From positions 744,001 to 808,000 of the forward strand of contig JAKUDP010000003.1 of the NCBI GenBank assembly GCA_022570795.1: a stretch of 64,000 bases of DNA, in the 5' to 3' direction. How positions within the stretch are numbered: the stretch's first letter is position 1; each line of letters starts with the position of its first letter. This document shows, piece by piece, positions 58,268 through 64,000 of the stretch. Position numbers and translations under genes: made by a program. Source of the DNA: Sphaerulina vaccinii. Its lineage: Eukaryota; Ascomycota; Dothideomycetes; Mycosphaerellales; Mycosphaerellaceae. The notes under the pieces are model-generated. The model was not told the origin of the DNA. It ran no database searches and saw only the letters and a list, made by a program, of their open reading frames with translations.

Positions 58268-60037
58268 CTACTCTTTAGCTCGCAAGGCAGCTTGGGAAGA
58301 ATTCCTCCTGGAGAGCTTAAGGCTTAATTTCTTCAATCTTGCAGCCTCTTTCGCATTGAAGTCCACTCCATCTGGCTGCTTTTGACTAGATCCCGATGAT
58401 GACGAAGATGCCTCTGGAGTCTCCTGCTCTTCATCTGAAGAAGGCCAATATTCGGGATCGTTCAACTTAGCTTTCTTGTCAGTGCTTTCGTCACTATCTT
58501 CGGTGTCTAGATCCAGGGATCTGGCGTAGTGGCAAGGACCTGGCTCACCCGTGCTGCCTTGCTCCTGATCCGCGCCTAATGGCTTCCTCACGAGTCGCAG
58601 GCGCAGATGCTTCCTCTTCTGCTGCTCGAGCAACTTCAATTGCATTTGATAGTCTTGTAAAGCATGATTGCTCGGTTGAGGTTGTTCGCCAGTAGCAGGG
58701 GCAGGCGTACAGCAGGTCTCAGCTTTTGGTAGCTCCTGTGCTGCTTTGAGCCGATATGATTCCGCTCCCTGGTCTCGCGACATGCCAGTCGCTGGATCAG
58801 CCTTATCGGAAGAGAGAGGTCTAGAATCAAACATGATGACTGGAGCGTTCTGTGACTCCGACTGTGCATAGCTGGCCGCCTGTTCAAATGGATAGTTTTG
58901 AGGACCTCTCATGGGTTGCTTGCCCCGTTCATTGGAGGATGTTTGCGGTGCAACGGGCTGGGTACATGGCTGGCCCTGGACTGGAGAAGGTTGACCATAC
59001 ATTAGCCCCTTCACCGACGGCCAATGTCTAGTAGGCCTCTGTTCAGGTCGCATGAAGCTATGGCTCGAATGAGAAGTGGCAGAAGCTGTGTTCTGTCTCG
59101 CTTGTTGATTTCCCTCGCCCTGTTGTGCGGCTTTATCCCTTGATAACATCAGCGTGAGTGGGACCCCACGCTGCTTTTGCTCCTGCACTAGTGGTTCTTG
59201 TACAGACGTCTCAACTTTGCTTGGGCTCATATTGGAGACAAGTGCCTTTTCTTGGCCTGCCGACCACACGGTTCCCATGGCTTGCATGCTGGCGTCCAGG
59301 CTTTCGAGAACGGACTCAGCATACTTCTCTTCGATGCGACTGTATGCCTGACCCGATCCTTGAGGAGGAGCATCCTTCATCGCACGTTTCAGGAACTTGC
59401 GAGTACTTTTGCGCATGCTTTCGGCTGCTCGTCGTTCGTACCATGCCTGGAAAGCGACCTTGACGTTCTTGCAGAAAGACGTGATGATACCAAAGCTTTC
59501 GCAGATGTGACCAGGTTTCATCTCCATCACGCACTCAATGCCTGTAGCGATGATCTTGCCAGAGTACTTCATGACCACAAGCGCGAACAAGAATCCTCCG
59601 ACTTGCACTATGGCTCTGCAGTGTTGTCCCCAGGCTGGTAGCTGCGGGTTGGTCGCGGTATAGTTTGTGCCTGGGAAGATATCGCTGTCTAGAAACGTGC
59701 ATCCTGGAAAGTACACCCTGGTCTTCAGGTGCAAGTGCGTATACAACGCGCCAGCTTGTACCAAACGCCAGCCATGGCGCTGCAGATCACTCCACCTGCT
59801 TTGAGTGTCCTCTGCCTCGCTGTGCGGCTCGAGAAGCAATCGGCTTGCGAACCCGTAGGTCTGAAAGGCAATAAAAAGACATCCACCTGCTTCAGCCGAT
59901 GACCACAGAAGACCTGGCATGTGGCGAAATCCGAAGACTTGCTTGCCAAGTTTCGCCATCTGCGTTGGCGTGGCGATGCGAGGCGGCTTGGAATCAAAGC
60001 TACCGCCACTATTTATTGCCCTTTGGAAGACGTCCAT
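58268..60037 (-). CDS. membrane-anchored protein with long disordered tail, paired with a divergent relative
   Basis: 589 aa from the ATG at 60037 ('MDVFQRAINSGGSFDSKPPR'). The frame is open up to 60433, but a GTGAGT...TACAG intron (60154-60066) would lie there and breaks frame if coding, so it is likely a 5'-UTR intron. The N-terminal 170 residues hold two or three hydrophobic segments ('AEAGGCLFIAFQTYGFASRL', 'AIVQVGGFLFALVVMKYSGK') separated by 'FLDSDIFPGTNY'. A helical region follows ('ESFGIITSFCKNVKVAFQAW'), then about 350 disordered residues rich in Gln/Pro/Ser with an acidic block ('DLDTEDSDESTDKKAK') and a basic end. No known family. The first part resembles the plus-strand gene at 60562. 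Confidence 0.7.
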   Translation of the reverse strand: MDVFQRAINSGGSFDSKPPRIATPTQMAKLGKQVFGFRHMPGLLWSSAEAGGCLFIAFQTYGFASRLLLEPHSEAEDTQSRWSDLQRHGWRLVQAGALYTHLHLKTRVYFPGCTFLDSDIFPGTNYTATNPQLPAWGQHCRAIVQVGGFLFALVVMKYSGKIIATGIECVMEMKPGHICESFGIITSFCKNVKVAFQAWYERRAAESMRKSTRKFLKRAMKDAPPQGSGQAYSRIEEKYAESVLESLDASMQAMGTVWSAGQEKALVSNMSPSKVETSVQEPLVQEQKQRGVPLTLMLSRDKAAQQGEGNQQARQNTASATSHSSHSFMRPEQRPTRHWPSVKGLMYGQPSPVQGQPCTQPVAPQTSSNERGKQPMRGPQNYPFEQAASYAQSESQNAPVIMFDSRPLSSDKADPATGMSRDQGAESYRLKAAQELPKAETCCTPAPATGEQPQPSNHALQDYQMQLKLLEQQKRKHLRLRLVRKPLGADQEQGSTGEPGPCHYARSLDLDTEDSDESTDKKAKLNDPEYWPSSDEEQETPEASSSSSGSSQKQPDGVDFNAKEAARLKKLSLKLSRRNSSQAALRAKE

Positions 60038-60561
60038 AGTGGTGTTGACGCGATATGCAGTCTCCCTGTATAATGTTGCGTGATCTAGACTGTGGGCTTT
60101 TCTGGACAGATGATGAAAGGAAATGCAAGATTGAAAAGTTCCAAATTTACTCACGAAATTCTTAAAGCGCGCCACTCGCACAGTCTTCTTGTGCACGTGG
60201 AGGATCCTTGACTTTGCTGCTTCCGTTGCAATAGCCATTCTTGCCAAAGTGAGCGGGTATGTGCGAACTGTGGTTCGTCCAGAGTTGCTGACATGTGACA
60301 GAGCCGCTAAATTCGAGCTCGGACGCTGGTACAACTCGGTATGCCGTAAATGATACACTTTCGCGCAGTTCGGTACAACGAATCTTGACGTGGCGGCAGG
60401 TGCTGATGAGCTCTGATATCCATCCTTTTGCATTCGTCAAAGCAGAGCACCAGGAGATCTCCGAGGTCACTGCTTCATGTTGGCCATTGACATATCCAAC
60501 GCTGATACTTAAGAGCGAAGTCCAACATTCTCCTCTTCTACTAAGTATCAATGTCACAGCG
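60038..60561. promoter_or_regulatory. head-to-head promoter of two related membrane-protein genes
   Basis: 524 bp between divergent starts. It contains the probable 5'-UTR intron of the minus gene (60154-60066). Pyrimidine-rich leader precedes the plus-strand ATG (CTCCTCTTCTACTAAG). Confidence 0.4.
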
Positions 60562-61551
60562 ATGGGTGACTACCACTATCCCGGGCCCTTTGCCGCCGAG
60601 ACAATCCCAACCTGGACAATACCATCGCCAACGATGTATGTCGTACGACCGACGACAGAAACAGCGCCACGGTTAGCAGCGACGAGAACAGCTACATTGG
60701 CATCAGCGCCCATCGCAAGTGTGAGCGAAATCTTCTGGAGCAGCTTTTCAGTTCCCATACTGCACATTACAGACCTCTTGATCTCGTACAAGGTGTACGG
60801 CTTGCTCAGCCATGCGTTGATCACCGCACCGCAATCAGATCAAGAGTCTCTGCGACCGAGCAGCACCCGGTTGTCATGGTACAAGGTGGTACATCGCTGC
60901 TGTCAATGTCACGGTGGATGGTTTCTGCAGCAAGTGGCGATGGTCGTACACATCATCATCAGATATGGCTGTGCCGCACCAATCGTGAATCAATATCTCT
61001 CTTTTGACGATCTCTATCCTGGATGGGAACACGCCCCATACTGGATCAAGACGCTCTGCTCACTTTGGAGTATAGGAGGAGTCATGCTAGCACTGCTGTT
61101 GCTGAAGCATGGCAATCAGAGTCTTGAGTGCCTACGGCAAAGGCCTTTCAACATGAAGGCTGGGGCTTGCTGCTTGGATCGGCGCAAGCACGCATCTTGT
61201 CAGCGAAGTCGTGAGCCTCTCAACAAAGAGATTGAGGATCCTCGGCCAACGGCAGAGTTGTTGCACTCAAGACAAGAGCAGCTTGCAGCCTTTCGGAAGA
61301 TCCATGTGATGAGAGGGACATCATACTTCTTGCGCCTAGAACAAGAGCAGTATGCAGCGCAGAACCTGTGTCAATGCAACCCTTGGGAGAGAAATCCACG
61401 TACAATTGGAACGACAGCCATACCCAAGGACGCCATCGAGGCCGGGACCCTGCGGAGGAGCAGCTTCAACACACGCAAGCGAAGAGGCACGACCACAGTC
61501 CGAGGCCGGTCCTTGAGCAGTGAGGAAGATTTTACCCTCTACCTTTTATGA
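60562..61551 (+). CDS. membrane protein related to its head-to-head neighbour
   Basis: 329 aa from the ATG at 60562 ('MGDYHYPGPFAAETIPTWTI'); the frame is open upstream to 60295, but that part overlaps the promoter and lacks features. Hydrophobic segments: 'EIFWSSFSVPILHITDLLIS', 'QQVAMVVHIIIRYGCAAPIV' and 'WSIGGVMLALLLLKHGNQSL'. Between the last two is 'YLSFDDLYPGWEHAP', which lines up with 'FLDSDIFPGTNY' of the divergent gene, as 'IGGVMLALLLLKHG' does with 'VGGFLFALVVMKYSG'. A basic, helical C-terminal 150 residues follows ('ELLHSRQEQLAAFRKIHVMR'). No outside family is recognised. Confidence 0.65.
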   Translation: MGDYHYPGPFAAETIPTWTIPSPTMYVVRPTTETAPRLAATRTATLASAPIASVSEIFWSSFSVPILHITDLLISYKVYGLLSHALITAPQSDQESLRPSSTRLSWYKVVHRCCQCHGGWFLQQVAMVVHIIIRYGCAAPIVNQYLSFDDLYPGWEHAPYWIKTLCSLWSIGGVMLALLLLKHGNQSLECLRQRPFNMKAGACCLDRRKHASCQRSREPLNKEIEDPRPTAELLHSRQEQLAAFRKIHVMRGTSYFLRLEQEQYAAQNLCQCNPWERNPRTIGTTAIPKDAIEAGTLRRSSFNTRKRRGTTTVRGRSLSSEEDFTLYLL

Positions 61552-61773
61552 AAAATCCGACCATCTTCCGGTAGCAAGACGTGAAAGTCGCGCGCCCTTT
61601 AAGCTCACAACCTTTCCCGACTTCAGCTTGATCTCATTGGGCCACTGCGAGCAATCCCACTCATGTCCCTTCGCCCATGTCTCAAACATGTCTTCCAGGA
61701 TTTCGAGTTTCAAGCCATACCTCAGACACTTCAGCGTCAATTTGAGTATCGATATGGCGGAGGTTGGAAAGAC
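61546..61773 (-). pseudogene. in-frame tail beyond the stop of the third HET gene
   Basis: After the TAG at 61776-61774 the same frame stays open for 75 codons: 'VFPTSAISILKLTLKCLRYG', 'LEILEDMFETWAKGHEWDCS' and 'LARLSRLATGRWSDFS'-like end (here 'GARLSRLATGRWSDFS'). HET proteins usually continue well past this point, so the TAG probably replaced CAG (Gln). Confidence 0.5.
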
Positions 61774-62830
61774 CTAATCCAGCCACTCCAGAGCGACCAT
61801 GGCTACCTCATCAGTAGTCATCGAGTAATCAGGCACGAGCTGTTCTGGCGTATCCATCCTCCGAATGACAGGATGTGAGAAAGCGGCGAATATTGTATCC
61901 CTCGGATCAGAACAGTGCGCGCAAGCAAATGCCTCAAGTAACTTTGCCAGCTCCGCGACTCTTGAAGGAGAGGTGTCATTCGGCTGGCCCTGGAGAATGC
62001 AGCGATAGATTTGGTGCCGAGCGAGGGCAGGCGGCGGGAGTTCTTCAGACAAGCCGAAAGCCTCAATGTAGAGATCTAAAGCTTTCCATGAACAAGTGCG
62101 AGCCAATGTGCCGCAGATAAGGATGAGGCTGCGGGCGTTCACGAGTTCTATGATCATCCATAGACGCGTAAAGTATGGGCGATTGAGTAGTCGTTGGATA
62201 GGGTCGCTAGGCTCACCACTTTGCTGACCAATGTCGCGATACTTCTCTCGAAGCTGTACCATCCAGGTCGCTTCTGGTACGCCGTGCAAGCTTACGGGAT
62301 CCGTGCGGGTATATAGTCTCTGTCTTGGTTCTGGCAGTCTTCCAATCACTCTCCTCTCTACCGAATGCTTGTAATGTATCAAAAGCAGCCTCATCGCTCT
62401 GTCCAAAGTCGTTGCCGAGCCACGCCAGCACTTGTTCAGCACCAGAAAAGATCCGCCACATCTGTGCGACCTGTCGTGATCTCTCTTCCACGTTCTGTTG
62501 ATTGATGCAGAGCGCATCGATCCAGTAGTGTCTCTTGTCAAGCCTGCCATGAGGACAGCGTGAGATGGCGACCAGTGCATCGTGTAGATTTGACGTGAGA
62601 CGGAAGGGCAGGTCATTCAGCAACACAGCTACGGTGCTGCCAGAGGGGCCCCAGCAGTACGAAAGAGCTGTGTACTGGATGCGTTCTCGAGTGTGAGGCA
62701 CATTTCTGATCATCTTGAGCTGTATTGCGCTTGCTGGCTCGGTGTCATAGACGATCTGTACCAGTCGGATGCAGTCTTGATTCAGATGTCCATGTCTGAA
62801 GGCCGAAGGTCCTGCCAGGTTGCCAGACAT
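61774..62830 (-). CDS. HET-domain protein (third), probably truncated
   Basis: Start at 62830 ('MSGNLAGPSAFRHGHLNQDC'). Two frames carry the protein, best joined by an 88-bp intron (62361-62274, GTAGAG donor, ACCAG acceptor) to give 322 aa; the donor is weak, so a frameshift is the alternative. HET motifs: 'YTALSYCWGPSGSTVAVLLN', 'LHDALVAISRC', 'RHYWIDALCINQQNVEERSR', 'QVAQMWRIFSGAEQVLAWLG' then, after the join, 'RPYFTRLWMIIELVNARSLI', 'LICGTLA' and 'DPRDTIFAAFSHPV'. The usual 'RLWIIQE' reads 'RLWMIIE'. The frame stops at TAG 61776-61774, earlier than in typical members (500-700 aa), and continues in frame beyond it. Confidence 0.72.
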
Positions 62831-63541
62831 ATTGCACAAATTGGATGTCGTGTTGTGTGTTGACGGTCCGGGTCGCAATAACTATGCTGAAGCACATGTT
62901 ATCTTCGTGGTGGAACGTGAAAAGTCGGATGTCTTGCATTTGGATCAAGCAGCAGCTATCTGATCAGCAAAGTCCCATCCTATGGAGTTGCGGATATTGG
63001 CACATGATCGTTGTTGACTGGAGAGATGCTATCCATAAGAAGCGGAGACGGATGACTAGACGAGACAATGCTCGCAGTCCCCAATCTGCAAGCACATCGA
63101 TAGCGCGCAGAGCACCAATGGCCCACTGGCTCGCTGGTCGGCTGCGCTGTGGACTCTCTGCACGGCTCCTCTACTGGCCACGTCAGGCGTCGTAATCATG
63201 CCGAAGTGGTGGTGCAGTCGGTATCTATAAGTACAGCTCATAGGTGGCAATGGGTTGTTGTTGCTGAAGTCAGGAAGGAGGCAGAAGGAGACCTTTTGGG
63301 AAGGAGCAGCTGACTCAGCCTTCGCAAACACTTTTCAGCCTCACGATGCTTTCCTTTCCTGCGTCTGTACGACACCAACCTGTCTGGAACGCTTAGCTGC
63401 CGCGAAGTCATACGATCTCGCGCAGAAAGAAGCTCCACTCAGATGTGTTATCGCCGCTCACCCAAGCATGGACAGACGGCAGCAGCGATAGAATGCTCCT
63501 GTTCTATGCCCTCCCTCCTAGATCGCGTCTGATCTCGCGGA
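62831..63541. other. intergenic between divergent HET genes
   Basis: 711 bp between two divergently oriented HET loci. Short frames on both strands overlap and are not protein-like. Promoters of both genes must lie here. Confidence 0.35.
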
Positions 63542-64000
63542 ATGTCCGCCCAACTTGTTCTATGCAAGACGTGTACAGCGTGCTTGGATGGCGTCGCACA
63601 GCCTTACGGTAACGACAGTACTGACTGGAGCAGATTCGAACGCGATCCGACATTCGAGCAGCATCCCAAGACGGTGACATACACTCACCATGCTAATCCT
63701 CAGGTTTTCTTCGAAGCTGCGCGAACCGCCTGCCATTTGTGCCGAGATTACGTGCGACAATTCAGCCAGGCTGAACAGAGTAAGCTTCTTCAGGCTTTCA
63801 CTTCCGAAGAGGAGCTTTTAATGGGAGTGGACGATGGTACATATGGGACACCCTATCCGTTCATGACGATGAAAATCACGTACGGGCTGGAGTGGTATAC
63901 TGTTGCACTAGTAGGCGCCGCGACATACTTTGGTGCTAGATCAGTCAAGCGAGAGCTGATACCCATCGATGAGCAAGAGGAAGGCGCGGGTCTAGTGTTC
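63542..64000 (+). CDS. start of a fourth HET-type protein, cut by the window edge
   Basis: Starts ATG at 63542 and stays open for 153 codons to the right edge. The first part, 'MSAQLVLCKTCTACLDGVAQ' and 'FFEAARTACHLCRDYVRQFS', has the paired C-x2-C groups that commonly begin HET-domain proteins ('LC..C', 'AA..GCHLC'). Then 'YPFMTMKITYGLEWYTVALV' and an acidic stretch 'IDEQEEGAG'. The HET block itself would lie beyond the window, so the family call rests on the N-terminus and on the neighbouring HET gene. Confidence 0.6.
   Translation, partial: MSAQLVLCKTCTACLDGVAQPYGNDSTDWSRFERDPTFEQHPKTVTYTHHANPQVFFEAARTACHLCRDYVRQFSQAEQSKLLQAFTSEEELLMGVDDGTYGTPYPFMTMKITYGLEWYTVALVGAATYFGARSVKRELIPIDEQEEGAGLVF

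Noticed and set aside
1..64000. CRISPR arrays, bacterial operons, 5S rRNA or transposase genes
   Set aside because: None seen by eye; the genome is a filamentous fungus. No spaced repeat array and no recognisable transposase or reverse transcriptase frame.

Overview
The window is nuclear DNA of a filamentous ascomycete (Pezizomycotina), most likely a dothideomycete. The signs are: genes on both strands at about 1 kb spacing; spliceosomal introns mostly 48-58 bp long with GT(A/G)AGT donors and CT(A/G)AC branch sites; fungal housekeeping genes (cofilin, CTR9, SEC8, NOP2, HSF1); four HET-domain (heterokaryon incompatibility) loci; and secreted carbohydrate-active enzymes. The species cannot be fixed from the sequence alone. 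Exon boundaries below were joined by hand from splice signals and reading frame.

Layout. 0.7-25.9 kb is a conserved block: a secreted GH43 glycosidase; a homoserine kinase fused to AIR synthase; a disordered protein; cofilin; an NmrA-like protein; an NHX-type Na+/H+ antiporter; a SUT-type sugar transporter; an unknown 518-aa protein; a decayed gene; then CTR9 (Paf1 complex) head-to-head with SEC8 (exocyst). 25.9-34.2 kb holds a tRNA-Thr gene interrupted in its D-loop, a small cysteine-rich secreted protein, a GH16 glucanase, a GPI-type cupredoxin and an FAH-family hydrolase. 34.6-43.8 kb has two HET genes around a FATP-type acyl-CoA synthetase and NOP2. 44.4-53.8 kb is an accessory stretch of small multi-pass membrane proteins that look like one unnamed paralogous family, with a GT32 glycosyltransferase and a small hypothetical gene among them. 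55-64 kb has HSF1, a divergent pair of related membrane proteins, a broken HET gene and the start of another that leaves the right edge.

The most unusual features are: (1) a perfect tRNA-Thr(AGT) cloverleaf that forms only when a 56-bp insert with spliceosomal intron signals is removed from the D-loop; (2) the membrane-protein array, whose members share a 'WP(K/R)' motif after one membrane segment and a 'TELEEG'-like tail; (3) the homoserine kinase-AIR synthase fusion; and (4) several genes in which one in-frame stop separates two good coding stretches (CTR9, one array member, one HET gene). For CTR9 the stop may instead be the 3' splice site of an unspliced 48-nt intron.
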